From the NCBI GenBank assembly GCA_036924285.1, contig JAYKYS010000012.1, forward strand, positions 10,540,001 through 10,604,000: DNA of 64,000 nt. The letters run 5' to 3'. The DNA comes from Asterella californica. Its lineage: Eukaryota; Streptophyta; Marchantiopsida; Marchantiales; Aytoniaceae. The translations under genes were made by a program, and so were the position numbers. Below, one piece after another: positions 1 to 11,372 of this stretch. The notes beneath the pieces were generated by a model. The model was given only the letters and a program-made list of their open reading frames with translations, was not told the DNA's origin and did no database searches. Numbering within the stretch: the stretch's first letter is position 1; every line of letters starts with the position of its first letter.

Positions 1-62
1 GAGAAATCGCGATAGCTTGAGAGACAGTTCACTACCTAAGATTACTCAAGAGTTTAGAGAGT

Positions 63-593
63 CTAGGGGTTTTGGCAGAGTACCATTGAAGAGCGAGACT
101 TCGACGGTACAATAGAGATAGGATTCTCGTCTGATCCAATAGAGCAAGCATGCACAGAAACAACATCCTTCAGTGTTGTTTCTGTGAACTGGTGCCCAAT
201 TCTTCTCGATCCTCTGAGCGTCAATTCTCGTGCAGCTTGCTCCATCTTCTGATCGTTGTCGAGTGATAAAGATAAAGCCACTGGTTTGACTTTCTTCGCC
301 ACTGACTTGTACTTGGTCTCCACATACACCTCTTGTCGATCTATAGACTTATCAATTACATCATAAAGCTCCTTGGAGCTCACTCTCACCACTCTATCTA
401 CATCATCTATAGAACTTTCTACTATAGATTTCAACTCCCTTATAGTATCTACCAAATAGTGTTCTTCAAACACTCTAGATATGTATTCATCTCTGGCTAA
501 CTCTCCACTATCCCACAAAGACTGTTGTACATACTTCACATGTTGTCTGTCAAACCTCTTCAGATTCTCAACCACATGACGACACTGATCCAC
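63..593 (-). pseudogene. Gypsy pol linker (between protease and RT), inverted fragment
   Basis: A 176-codon open frame on the minus strand. Residues ~95-145 contain KYKSVAKKVKPVA followed by a QF-TETTLK segment. The same block occurs at 46816-47157 (KYKTVAKKLKPVA, KFTQETL), where it lies just upstream of reverse transcriptase, so I read it as the spacer between protease and RT in this gypsy lineage. Here its strand is opposite to the RT that follows at 606. The RT side resumes with LKKLVDKRG exactly where the minus-strand text stops matching, which points to a local inversion. The last ~35 residues (below about position 170) do not match the family. No catalytic motif is expected in this segment. 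It is a fragment, not a working gene. Confidence 0.6.
153..186. repeat. 13-bp perfect inverted repeat, 8-nt loop
   Basis: Arms at 153-165 and 174-186 are exact reverse complements. The hairpin lies where the inverted linker stops matching its family, so it may mark the inversion breakpoint. Confidence 0.7.
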
Positions 594-605
594 ATGACGT
601 CAGTC

Positions 606-3600
606 TTAAGAAGCTAGTGGATAAACGAGGATTGGAGGTGATGGATTTCTTATTGAGCAAGAGAAGAAGAGCTTCAGGGATATGCTCTCTAAGCATGGTA
701 AGGCGTTTGCGTTTGAGTCACATGAAGTAGGATGTGTAGATCCAAGTGTAGTTGCACCTATGATAATCTTTACTATACCGCATGTGCCTTTGAATCTACG
801 TCCTATTCTTGTACCTAGAGCTCATCTACCAAAACTGATAGACTTGCTCAATGAGAGGATTAGGATGAGTATCTTGGAACCATCTATAGCTTCCTACTCT
901 AGCAGATGGTTTACTATTCCGAAGAAGAGTGGAGCTTTGAGATTCATTCAAGATATGCAGCCAGTAACAAGGTGACTATCAAGAATATGAGTATAGGACC
1001 TATTGTAGATGAGTTTGTAGAGGCTTTTGCTAGTCGTGCTATCTATTCAATGGGGCACTTATATTCAGGTATGATCAGTTTCATTTATCCTCTGAGAGTA
1101 GTGACTACAATGAGGACACCTTTGGGGTTACTAAGGATGTGCACCTTGCCACAAGGTGCTACCAATTCTATAGCACATATGATGAATGACATGAACAAAG
1201 TTTTGAGGGACTTCATTCCTGAAAAAACTATGCCATTCCTTGATGATGTGCCGATCAAAGGGTGTGATGAGGAGGAGAAGAATGAGGTAAAGGATCAGAG
1301 GGGATGTCGTAAGTTTGTTGCAGATCATATAGTTGACTGTGATAAGATATTGAGCGACTGGAGGAGGTTTATTTGACTTTATCAGGAGCAAAGTTTGTAT
1401 TTGGAGAACAAGAGGTGTTAATTGTGAGGCACCTATGTGGATCTTATGGTCGGAAACCTTGTCCAAACAAGGTTGATGCAATTCAAAGGATGAAAGAGAC
1501 ATGTGGGTCAGTTATTGAGATGAGAAGGTTTCTAGGTGCATGTGTGTTTTATCATATATGGATTCCACACTTTGCCCAAATAGCAGATCCGTTGTACAAG
1601 TTGCTGAGGAAGGGGCAAAGATTTCAGTGGCAAGAGGAGCAAAGCGAGTCTATGAGGAAGTTGAAGGATCTTTTGGCTTCACCACCAACTCTACGGAAGA
1701 TAACATATGAGTTGGGTAGATCTGTTATCCTTATTGTTGATACTAGTCTTATTGACATTGGATGGGCTGTAGGACAAGACGATGAGGATGGAAATAGATA
1801 TGTGGTGCGTTTTGGTGCTAAGGTATTAAGTTCACGTCAGAGAGACTACCCTCAGGTCAAGCGAGAGCTATAGGGAGTAGTTACTGCGATGAAGAGTAAC
1901 AAGGAGCACATGTGGTTGTGGAGATAGATTGTTTATCTCTCTTGGGAATGATCACTAGTTGTACAACTCCAGATATTGTTATATTGATGTGGATAGCATA
2001 TATCAAGTCCTTGAACCCAGAATTCAAACATATTGCAGGAAAAGACAATCCAGTGGTAGATATGTTATCAAGGGCTAGGTATTATGGTGAGAAGAAAATG
2101 ATAGATGACCAAGAGGATGTGAGAACAGAGTTCTATTATAGTGTTCTTGCTAGAAAGGATAGAAGCTGTTTTGCAGCTCCATTGGAGTTATTTGAAGAAA
2201 TTATGTATGATGGCGAGTGGTTGGATCTTGGGCACTATTTGAGTTCATTGGAAAGACAAGAAGGCTGGTCTGATGCATATTTCAAGAGGATCCGTAGAAT
2301 AGCTTATGGTTACTTTTTATATGGAAGACATCTGTGGAAGCGCCTTAAGCTACAAGGAGGTGTACCACAGTGGATGGTATGTGACATGGAATTGCAACAG
2401 CAGCTGATCAAGGAATTCCATGAGAGTCTATGGGCCGATCATAGAGGAGTTTGGGCTACATTTGTCAAGATGAAGGAGAAGTATTGGTGGAAGGATATGT
2501 ATAAAGATGTAGTACAGTTTGTTTCATCATGTATACCTTGCCAGATGTATTTCAATATATGTCATCGTGATGGATTGCATCCTACTTATCCTTTAGCCAT
2601 TCATTACAAATGGGTAGTGGATCTGGTAACTATGCCATTTGGGCTTGGACAAATGAGGTATCTAGTCTTGGCTAGAGAAGATCCATCTAACCAAGTCGAA
2701 GGTCGTGCTCTGAGGACGAAGACCACTGCTAGTGTTTGTCGCTTTCTACTTGAAGATGTATTTGTAGGTATGGATGTGTGGGCAAGATCACTGCAGATAT
2801 GGATGAGCTGGATTCACAAGAAGCAGTTGAGTTCTTCAAGCGATTGGGAATCAAGTTGGCGTTAACCACAGCTTACAATCCTGAAGGGAATGGCAAGAGC
2901 GAACGAGGTCATCCGTCAATCATCAAAGCTTTGGTAAAAGCTTGCAAGGGTAAGATCCGTGAATGGCCTAGACTGCTAACATTTGCTTTATGGGCAGATC
3001 GTACAACTCATAGTACTGTTATAGGTTACATGTCAGCAGAGTTGATACTAGGACAAAAACTTGTGATGCCGATTGAGGAGATTATGCCTACTTGGAATGT
3101 TTTGCCATGTGAAGATGGTAGAAGTACAGAGGATCTTCTTGCATTAAGGATCCAGCAGTTAGAACGAAGACCTGAGGATGTTGCTAAAGCTGAGGAAAGG
3201 TTAAAGACTGCTAGAGAGAGAAACAAAGGCAGATTTGATAGAACGCATTACGACCCAAACCAATTAAGGAAGGTGATTGGGTGTTAGTTATGATAGTAGT
3301 CTTGATAATCAGCATAGCGCTATCAAAAAGTTTTCCAAGAGATGGTTCGGACCTTATATGGTGCTAGAAGTTTATGATAATGTCACATACTCTTTGAGAG
3401 AGTTAGATGGTGTAGTGCTCAAGATATCAGTCGCAAGAAAGAGAATCAAGCTCTTTAGAAGGAGAGGGGAGGACCAGAACATTGCAGAGCTTATTGAGGA
3501 TGAAGTTGAAGACTCAATGGAGGTTGAAGATGAATTTGAAGCTGAAGTTGAGAGTCTTGATCTAGATCTGGCACATACCGGAGGATGTGCAGGTTCAGAG

Positions 3601-3657
3601 GAGGTGGATGTCGCGCTACTTGGCGGCTACATGTTACATTTCTACTCCGACACTTGA
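606..3657 (+). pseudogene. Ty3/gypsy pol: RT, RNase H, integrase (LTR1 family)
   Basis: RT runs from 606 to about 1700, with SRWFTIPKKSGALRFIQD, MCTLPQGATNS and the FLDD catalytic motif (~1240). RNase H follows, with VDTSLIDIGWAV (~1735) and a HIAGKDNPVVDMLSRA motif (~2030). Integrase starts near 2400 with an H-x4-H and C-x2-C zinc site (FHESLWADHRG, SCIPCQ), then KWVVDLV, and NPEGNGKSERGH (~2880) carrying the catalytic Glu. A GPY-type C-terminal module (RWFGPYMVLEVYDN) begins near 3340 and an acidic tail near 3470. The frame is broken by a 1-nt slip at ~963 and further breaks near 1070, 1375, 1870, 2770 and 3270. The middle Asp of the integrase is damaged near 2790. The final codons pass through the purine tract into the LTR and stop at 3657. 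Confidence 0.88.
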
Positions 3658-4954
3658 GTTTAGTAGTTCTAGAAGTTAGCTCATATTACTTCTAGTCGTT
3701 TATGTATATGTTTGACACCTTTGCATATGGTGTTAACATTATTTTGAGTCCTAGTAGGCTGATAGTATGCTAGTTATCTTGTTCAAGCATTTGTGCGCTT
3801 GTGCAAGTGACTTCTTACTTGTCTATGATGTTCAATATACATAACTTAGATTTCCCATGTTGATAAGGTTTAAGCTCATGGGTTGTACTTACGTGTTGCC
3901 CATGCACGGTTTTTAGCTGGTTTAAGTTTACTTTCAAGGTTGCGTGTCGTTTTAGATAGTTTAAGATTTACGCTGGCACTTTAGGAAACTTGACGTGGTA
4001 GCCTATGAGTGGGATTAAGTTACCACATGGTTTAAGGCACAAAAAGACAACCAAGTGGAGCTATGAAATCCTATTGGTCCATTTTTGTCTTTTGTAAAAC
4101 TCTAAATTTAGAAACAGAGATCTAAAGAAGAGTACGAGCATTTGATGAGAGGACGGCAAAATCTGAGAGCACAGGAAGATAGAGCTCGTCGTGCCAAGCA
4201 CTGTCAGTGAAATTCTTGATCGATTTGGAGCAATAAAGAAGGAGTTATGCCCAATTAAAGTTCAGATTGAGTTGAAACTGTGTCACTTTTGTTGGATTTG
4301 GGGTTTTCAGTGTCATTTGCAGCAGAATTGAGGAAATCGCTTCAAACCTTCGTGGTTGCGTTCACTGTCAGGAGTGCTACGACTGTCCAAAAAGTTTCAA
4401 GTCATTTGATTGAGTGATTAATTCAAGGCGACCGCTGAAGCAGAGGGGGTCTGAAAAGCTCTCAATCTAGAGCAGCAACTTCAGAGAACGAGATCTGGAG
4501 AACGGTGTACAATCAGGAGTCTCAACTTCACAAGGGTGTTCAGCATCCTGTAGACTCCAAATCCTGTAAGAATCTTTGAAAGTGATCGAGCTAATTTTCT
4601 GTTGTAGGTCAAAATAGCTGTGTGAGTACCAAAAATTACCGCAATATCTTTACCCAGAACTTTTCTGTCCATATCTCGGTGCCAGAATTTGATCTCAAGT
4701 TGAAACTTCGTGTATGTGCTCAGTAGTGCCTCTCTTACATGTAGGAGAATTTTAGAAGTCAGAACCATCATAGTTTTCTTCTCCTTGAGTGTTAAAGTTC
4801 ACCGCCTGATCCTATTACTACTAGTTAGACCTGAATTTCGCTTTCTGAATTTCGCTTATAGCGCCCTGTTGGAACCTGAAAGGTCTACCTCTTGAGTAAA
4901 CAACCACAGCCAGAAGCTCAGCGCTTTTCTATATAGACGGATCACATTCCGACA
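3609..4954 (+). repeat. LTR1, 3' LTR of the first gypsy element
   Basis: Begins TGTCGCGCTACTTGGCGG directly after the purine tract ending GGAGGTGGA and ends CATTCCGACA, 1346 bp. The 5-bp ends are inverted (TGTCG/CGACA). Alignable with LTRs at 10076, 27597, 31779, 38759 and 59782. Followed by CCGT, the presumed target duplication. Confidence 0.88.
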
Positions 4955-4958
4955 CCGT

Positions 4959-5330
4959 GGAGGTGCATTCTCACCCTTTATATAGTGATAAGAATAGTAC
5001 AAGATGAGCTTCTAACCAATGCTGACCTCTCAAAGTGATCACACGGATCAATGACGTGGCTTACATGCAACCTTCGATCCTAAACAACATCTAGAGGGTT
5101 CAGAATGAGCCACATAAGAGTTCATTGGAAAGTTCTCGAAGCTTCCTTCCAGAAACTTCCTTCTGGAAGGAAGTTTCCCAGCAGTCTTTTGGCGCTCCTG
5201 CCTATTGGTAGAAGTAATCTTTTTCTGCATGTATTCTCAGACCAACTTAGTCGTAACTAATTCTTATACCAAAGACTTCTACCAAATCAATTTTCTTTTT
5301 AGTTGATAAGTAGAGCTCTACTTATTACTC
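4959..5330 (-). repeat. LTR5, 3' LTR of chromodomain element, truncated
   Basis: Reverse complement matches 59028-59375, including a 20-bp palindrome near the U3 start (5306-5325 here), the GGAAGTTT region and a TATA-type motif near 4980. Its U5 end was displaced by the LTR1 element that inserted at CCGT (4955). Confidence 0.8.
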
Positions 5331-5338
5331 TCCTCTTT

Positions 5339-5858
5339 TAAGAAGCAACGTCCCCGTTGCTCAACTGGTGTTCGAAAGCTTTCACTATGAGTGTGGCATG
5401 TGCAAGATTGATTGCAAGTTCCCATGTTGCTTCATGTAATGGATATGTTTTCTATTTCACCAAGTAATCTATCCATTGATGACGAGTCCACGAACACGTT
5501 TCTTTAAGATGCGTTCCACCTCAAACTCTTCCTTGCCATCGATAATTTGAGGAAGGGGTTGTAACTCTTGCGAATTTCCAAATTGATGAGGTCGTGGTGT
5601 ATATCGCCGTAATAAAGATACATGAAAAACCGGGTGAATCTTCATGTGGGGTGGAAGTTCGAGTTGATATGCAACTGCTCCAATTCTACGAACAACGGAG
5701 AAAGGTCCGATGAAGCGAGGGTTGAATTTACGACTGCCGATCAACGTAAGGTTGGTTGTGGATAACCAAATCGTGAACTCTTCATGCCCAACGATGTCCA
5801 CGGCATATTGCTTTTGTCGATTCTGAGCAACTTGTAGTTTCATCTTAGCTTTTTCCAC
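5339..5858 (-). pseudogene. Integrase C-terminus plus chromodomain
   Basis: The integrase C-terminal module is visible in KFNPRFIGPFSVVRRIG followed by AYQLELPPHMKIHPVFHVS and LLRRYTPRP (residues ~45-95), typical of chromoviral integrases. After it, EFEVERILKKRVRG starts a chromodomain that continues past a frameshift near 5475 as WIDYLVK, then a stop where W is expected, then YPLHEATWE and VKAFE, ending at 5341. The family is known to use this domain to recognise histone marks and direct insertion. The LTR1-type elements in the window lack it. Confidence 0.85.
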
Positions 5859-6405
5859 TCCTTGTTGAATTCGTGCGACAAATTCATTGACATCATCTCT
5901 TTGGTGTTGACTGACGATGACATATCGAATCGTGTCAAGCTTGCTGGTGTGAGAGGATGTTCTCCGTACATGAGATAAAAAGAAGTTTCGCGGGTAGATG
6001 TTGAGAGAGTTGTTGTAGGCACTCTATCAAAGGAAGTAAGGTGTCTCACTTCGCTTGCTCCTCCAGAGTAAAGGCTCGTAGCATGTCTTCAATGGTGCGA
6101 TTGACTCTTTCTGTTTGTCGATCAATCTGTGGGTGATAAGCAGTAGACATGACAAGTTTGGTTTTGAACAGACCAAATAAGGTTCTCCAAAATATGCTAG
6201 TAAACTGAGGGTCTCTATCTATTATAAGCACCCGAGACAGACCGTGCTGAGCAAAAATGGTGTTCAAGTATAATTGAGCAAGTTGCGATGCTGAGACGTC
6301 TTTCGTGGTTGGTCGAAGGTGGATCATCTTGCTAAGCTTATCGACGAAGACGACTATGAAGTCAAAACCGAAACTGATCATGGATAGGTCACACACTAAG
6401 TCCAT
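5840..6405 (-). pseudogene. Chromoviral integrase catalytic core
   Basis: Two overlapping frames. The first (6405-6046) has MDLVCDLS with the first Asp, VFVDKLSKMIHLRPT, then IIDRDPQFTS with the second Asp (normally SDRDPRF), and TAYHPQIDRQTERVNRTIED with the catalytic Glu. All three acidic residues are therefore present. The second frame (6049-5840) has MYGEHPLTP, the usual block before the C-terminal module. The zinc-binding part upstream (about 6410-6700) is recognisable only in broken frames. Confidence 0.88.
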
Positions 6406-6728
6406 ACTAACATGTTCTCAACGTTTGGAAGAAATCGGGAGAGGTTGAAGAAGATCGGCAGATGCTTGATTTGTAGCTTTATTTTGTTGACACATTGCAC
6501 AACTCTGAGTGTATATTGCAACGTCTTTTGTCATCTTGGATCAATAGAACACTCGTTGGACTGCTTCCAATGTCTTCTTTGTCCCCATGTGTCTGCAATG
6601 ACTGAATAGTGACATTCAGTTAGTATGGTGGTACATAGTTCTGGATCTTCTAGGATACATAACTTCCTTTCATGGAATACCAAACCATGACTATGGGCGA
6701 TGATTCTTGAAAGTTTAGCTGCTACAAT

Positions 6729-7263
6729 CTATGCATCTGATCTTATGTCATAGATAAGTTTTTTCCAGAAGTCGAAATTCACCTTGACTTCAGAGACTAT
6801 GTTATGCACACTAAGCATGCGAGTCAATGCATCAGCAATTTGTTTCTTGTCCTGAACATACGTGATGATCATGTTGAATCGTTGTCTCCATTCTGTCCAA
6901 CGGATTTGTCTCTTTGAGAGATCTTTCTGCGTCTCCAAAGAGACTAAAGATTTATGATCTGTCTCGACCACAAAATCCTTCTCTCCTAGATAGTGTTTCC
7001 AATGCTTCGTGGTGAGGACTATTGTCAATTCTTCTTTTTCGGTGGTGTGGTAGTTTTGTTCTGCTGGTTGCAACTTCTGAGAGAAGTATGCAATTGGATG
7101 CCAACCATCCTTCCATTCTTGCTGCAACATCGTCCCTACTACCGTGTCTGATGCATCCGTTGCTAACTTGATAAGTTTCTTCGGGTCGTATTACTTGAGG
7201 ATCGGAGCATGTAATAGTGCGGTCTTCAATGCTTGAAAACCTACTTCTTGTGTTGTTCCTCAC
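6729..7263 (-). pseudogene. RNase H domain of chromoviral pol
   Basis: The main frame (7130-6729) has GWHPIAYFSQKLQPAEQNY, EKEELTIVLTTKHWKHYLG, VVETDHKSLVSL and KKQIADALTRM, which are the ordered RNase H blocks of gypsy pol. The catalytic first Asp lies upstream in 7263-7131, where DASD is followed by a different frame, so one frameshift separates them. The domain is decayed but very recognisable. Confidence 0.85.
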
Positions 7264-7394
7264 ATCGATTTCTTTCCTTTGCCTAACAGGGCAGTTAGTG
7301 GTTGTGCAATCTTGGCAAAATGCTTAACAAATCTACGATAAAATATTGTCAATCCCAAGAAGCTCTTAAGTTGAGTCTGATCTTCTGGAGCCTT

Positions 7395-8334
7395 TCATTG
7401 TTGGATGACATCTATTTTATCTGTCATTACTTGTATACTTTCTGCACTCACTTTGTGTCCTAAGTAATCCATATCCGTCTTGCCAAATTTACATTTTGAA
7501 ATTTTGTTGTATAATTTGTTTTGACGGAGTACTTTGAGAACCTCTCTCAAATGGTGCACATGTTCCTTCATAGTTTTGCTATAGACTAGGATGTCGTCAA
7601 GAAATACAACGACTGATCTGTCTAAATAAAGATAGAATATGTCATTCATCAGACCCATGAAAGTGGCTAGTGCCTTTGTGAGACCAAATGACATCACTAA
7701 GTATTCAAACTGACCATACCTTGTTTGAAAGGTAGTCTTCTCCACATCTTCATCAGCAATTCGAATCTGGTTATACTCGCTCTGTAAGTCTAGCTTCGTG
7801 AAGTACTTTGCTTCTTCAAGTTGGTTGAACAAGTCATCCATCCGAGGTAATGGATACTTATTCTTCACCGTCTGTTAATTGAGTGTTTGATAATTGATGC
7901 ACATCCGTATTATCATTTTTCTTCACAAAAAGGACTAGAGCTCCATATGATGACACACTGGGCTAGATAAACCATTTCTGCAACATCTCCTCAATTTGTG
8001 CCTTGCACTCTTCCAATTCATGTGGTGCTAGTCTGTATGGGGTCTTACAAGGAGGGGTGCTCTTTGGAATCATCTCGATTTTGTGGTCAATCTTTCGTTT
8101 TGGTGGTAGTCCTGAAAGAAGATCATCGAGAAAGACATCTCCATATTCTACTATCACATCTGTCAAGCTTTTTGAAATCTGTCCGTCGAGCTGTGCACTC
8201 GGGACCTCTCTTATTAAACCCAGAAAACAAACATCACTATTACATATAGCACTCGTACTTATGACATACAAAGACAAATTTTGTCTTCGAGATCTCACTC
8301 TATCTTCGAATATTGTCCACTGTTTGATTTTCAC
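7395..8334 (-). pseudogene. Reverse transcriptase domain of chromoviral pol
   Basis: The upstream frame (8334-7963) carries the spacer and the RT start: MIPKSTPPCKTPYRLAP, then EECKAQIEEML. The downstream frame (7868-7395) has NKYPLPRMDDLFNQLEEAKY, FTKLDLQSEYNQIRI, TTFQTRYGQFEYLVMSFGLT and the catalytic VVFLDDILVYS. The two Asp residues are intact. About 95 bp between the frames are frameshifted. The canonical RSGYHQ reads QSEYNQ here. Confidence 0.9.
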
Positions 8335-8346
8335 TACTTTTCTTCG

Positions 8347-8652
8347 TCAATCCACTTCAGGATTATACTGCTCCATCCACGACATACCCAATATGACATC
8401 ATAACGAGCTAACTTGATCACCCGCCACTCAATATCTTTACGATATTCACCTAAAGTAAGTTCTATCTTTCTAAGTAAAGATTCAATCTTCTCGGTTTGT
8501 CTATTGGGTAGTTCCACCTCTTCACTCTCATCACTTTCTAACTCCATTCCCAACTTCATAGCAGTCGATCGAGATAAAAAGTTCTCTGTTGCACCAAGAT
8601 CGATTAGTACTCTCACTTGAGTCTCTTCCAAGACTCCATCCGTGATAATCAA
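8347..8652 (-). pseudogene. Retropepsin-like aspartic protease
   Basis: Residues ~12-30 read VRVLIDLGATENFLSRSTA, the flap-side aspartic protease block in which DSGAT is usual. The Ser is replaced by Leu here. The C-terminal block DVILGMSWMEQYNP is the standard second motif. The frame is open for 101 codons, but both flanks are broken. Confidence 0.85.
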
Positions 8653-8799
8653 CTACGCATTATTTTTTGTCTATCTCCTTCTCCTTCCCTCATCTTTCTT
8701 CTCTCTCTTTGAATCAGTAAGGCCGCGAGGTACATTTACTGGTGTTCTTTGTTTCTCGGTCTTGTCTTGACTTCTTCATTTCTTTTCGTCTCATTCAGA

Positions 8800-9863
8800 T
8801 GATTCGGAGGTTGACGTTATGGAGGTCTGGGATCTCTAGGAAAATGATTTCGGCAATTTGTAGCTATATGATCAAATTGTCCACAGTTGTAACATCGCCG
8901 TTGCTCGAGTTGAGGTGTAGCATTCTTGACATCTTCTCTTCTAAGAGCTCCCTGACGTCTTTCTTCTGGTCGACCTCGACGATCTCCATCTTCGAGGTCG
9001 ACCAGATAGCGATTGTTGCCTAGCTCCATGTGTGTCAGACCGTTTATGTATTGGATTTCGAGCCGATTCTGATGATTTGGTGGAATCATCACTTCTCCTC
9101 TTAATGCTCCAGCAATTCTCTGAGCGCAAGTGATGGTCTCAAAAACCGTGAGTGGATTTTGCACCATTACTTCTTGTCATATTCTTTTCTTCAACCCCCT
9201 CTTGAAATTAGCAAGAGCCTCCACTGGACTCATATCAGTGATTGCCACTTGCAAGTCGAGGAACGTTTTTACATACTCTTGAAGGTTTCCCTTTTGTTTC
9301 AATCCTCACATTTTCATTCGAGCCATTTGCATCGAATCCATAGATTAGAAATTCTTCAACAGACCTTCTTGTATTGCAGTCCATGTTACTGTTCTCCCTT
9401 CCGTCAACACCGATCTCTTCCATGCATCATACCACGTGAGAGCTTTATCGTTCAAGTATCCACATGCAAACACTCCCGCTACATGATCCGTGATTTATGT
9501 ATTGAAAAGTCGTAAATATCGATTCATCCGAGAAATCCAATTCTCGACTACTCGTATGATTCGTTGGCTTTTGTACGGTTCAATGTTACAGATCTTCTTC
9601 ATCCGTAGTAACATGACTCCTCCATCATCGACTAGAGCTCTAACGATTTGTGCCACGGGTCCCCTTGGTGCAGTTTGCTCTCCCACCATCGGTACTCCTT
9701 GAGACGATCTTGTCCTTCCAACGTCTATCATGCTTTGACCTTCGAGGTTCAACATCTTACTCTGTAATGCTTCCACCGTCATCTTCATCTCTCGAAATTC
9801 GTTGAGCATACCTTACATCAATTCTTGCATCACCAACTATGGGTTTGCAGGTTGCGGTTTCAT
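8800..9863 (-). pseudogene. Gag of chromodomain element
   Basis: The ATG at 9863 starts MKPQPANP, then a TAG, then a TAA, then MLNEFREMKMTVEALQSKM (coiled-coil-like, to 9495). Both stops are consistent with C-to-T changes of Gln codons. The central capsid-like part (9500-9170) is frameshifted. The C-terminal frame (9167-8817) has an RNA-binding zinc knuckle, CYNCGQFDHIATNC, matching C-x2-C-x4-H-x4-C. This is the nucleocapsid end of gag, followed by protease at 8652. Confidence 0.82.
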
Positions 9864-9884
9864 GATCGCACTCTCTCTCTAAAA

Positions 9885-10071
9885 TAGCAGGAAAGTTTTC
9901 AATTTATCCAAGTATAGAATTATGACGACCACCCGAAAGCGTTCATACACTACAGGTACTACAAAAAGAACGGGAGAATCGATTATCTCGCAGTAGAAAT
10001 CCTCACCAAAATTTCTGATCACAAACTCTCTATGTACGATTTCGATCTACAGACATAGCGGATCTCCACCC
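9885..10071 (-). pseudogene. Leader-ORF module upstream of gag
   Basis: Minus-strand text between the LTR insertion point and gag reads VEIRYVCRSKSYIESL, then after a 1-nt slip IRNFGEDFYCEIIDSP and YERFRVVVIILYLDKL. It aligns along its length with the second half of the module in LTR2 (35458-35660: CEIRHICRPKAMYEAL, VRNFGEEYYGEIMSSHIPF, QRFRVVILTLY). I do not recognise the family. It could be a separate leader ORF or an N-terminal extension of gag. Confidence 0.55.
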
Positions 10072-10075
10072 ACGT

Positions 10076-11356
10076 TGTCGCGCTACTTGGCGGCTACATG
10101 CTTGACTTCTACTCCAACGCTTGAGTTTAGTAGTTCTAGAAGTTAGCTCATATTACTTCTAGTCCTTTATGTATATGTTTGACACCTTTGCATACGGTGT
10201 TAACACTATTTTGAGTCTTAGTAGGTTGATTACCATGTTGATAAGGCTTAAGCTCATGGGTTGTATTTGTGTGTCGCCTATGCACGCTTTCTGGCTGATT
10301 TAAGTTATTTTTCGGGGCTGCGTGTCGTTTTAGATAGTTTAAGTTTTACGCTGGCACTCTAAGGGGCTTGACGTGGTAGCCTATGAGTGTAGATAAGTTA
10401 CCAGGTAGTTTAAGGCACAAAAGGACAGTCAAGTGGAGCTATGAACTCTCATTGGTCCATTTTTTTCTTTTGTAAAACTCTAAGTTTAGAAACAGAGCTC
10501 TAGAGTGGATTTCGAGCAATTGGTGAGTGATCTTCGAAATCTGAGAGCACAGGGAGATAGAGCTCGTCATGCCAAGCACTTTCAGTGAATTTTTTGGTCG
10601 ATTTGAGGCAATAAAGACGAAGTTATGACCAATTGAAGTTCGAATTGTGCTAGAATTGAATCACTTTTGTTGGATTTAGGGTTTTCAGTGTCACTCGCAG
10701 CAGATTTGAGGAAATTGCTTCAAAACTTCGAGGTTGTGTTCTCTGCCAGCAGGGCTACGATTTCCCAAAAAGTTTCATATAGATTGAGCGACTGAGTAAT
10801 TCAGGGCGGCCGCTGAAGCTGAGGGGGTATGAAAAGCTCTTAATCTAGAGCAGCGACTTCAGAGGAGGAGATCTGGAGTTCTGTGTACATTCAGGAGTCC
10901 CAACTTCACAGGGATGTTCAGCATCCTGTAGACTTCAAATACTGTGAGAATATTTGAAATTCATCGAGCCAATCTTCTGTTCTAGGTTGAAATAGCCATC
11001 TGGGTACCAAAAATTGCCATAATTTTCTTGCTCAAAACTTTTCTGTTAACATCTCGGTGCTAGAATTTGATCTCAGGATGAAACTTCGTGTGTGTGTCCA
11101 GTAGTACCTCATTTACATGTAGGGGAAGTTTAGAAGTCTAAACCTTCATAGTTTTCCTCTCTTTGTGTGTCAAAGTTCACCGCTAAACCTATTACTACTA
11201 GTTAGACCTAAATTTCGCTTTTGAGCATATTAGAGGTTCCTACACAACTGTGTGAGTGTTTATGGCCCCTGTTGTGATCTGAAAGCCAACCTCTTGAGTA
11301 AACAACCACAGCCAGAAGCCCGACGCTTTCCTAGGTAGAAGGATCACACTCCGACA
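10076..11356 (+). repeat. LTR1, 5' LTR
   Basis: TGTCGCGCTACTTGGCGG to CACTCCGACA, 1281 bp. Closely related over its length to 59782-61063 (minus), which has nearly the same length. Preceded by ACGT. Confidence 0.88.
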
Positions 11357-11372
11357 TACTCTCTTTTTGGTT

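Larger units (their letters stand above)
603..4954 (+). mobile_element. LTR1-family Ty3/gypsy element, 3' portion
   Basis: Holds RT, RNase H, integrase, a purine tract and a 3' LTR in order. The 5' LTR, gag and protease are absent because the linker in front of RT is inverted and the window begins there. The LTR ends in CGACA at 4954 and is followed by CCGT. The element sits inside the LTR of the chromodomain element on its right: the minus-strand LTR5 sequence starts right after CCGT. The family also occurs at 10076-13610, 27597-33829, 38759-40131 and 59782-64000. Confidence 0.85.
4959..10071 (-). mobile_element. Chromodomain Ty3/gypsy element (chromovirus-like), decayed
   Basis: Reading the minus strand from 10071: leader ORF relic, gag with zinc knuckle, aspartic protease, RT, RNase H, integrase, chromodomain, purine tract (AAAAGAGGAGAG) and LTR5. 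The order protease-RT-RNase H-integrase is that of Ty3/gypsy. Each domain survives as a separate open stretch, broken by stops and frameshifts. The 5' LTR is missing because the LTR1 element at 10076 inserted at ACGT in the leader. Confidence 0.88.

Noticed and set aside
595..602. TGACGTCA as a bZIP/CRE promoter element
   Set aside because: It sits at an inversion join inside dead pol sequence. A chance or breakpoint palindrome explains it better.
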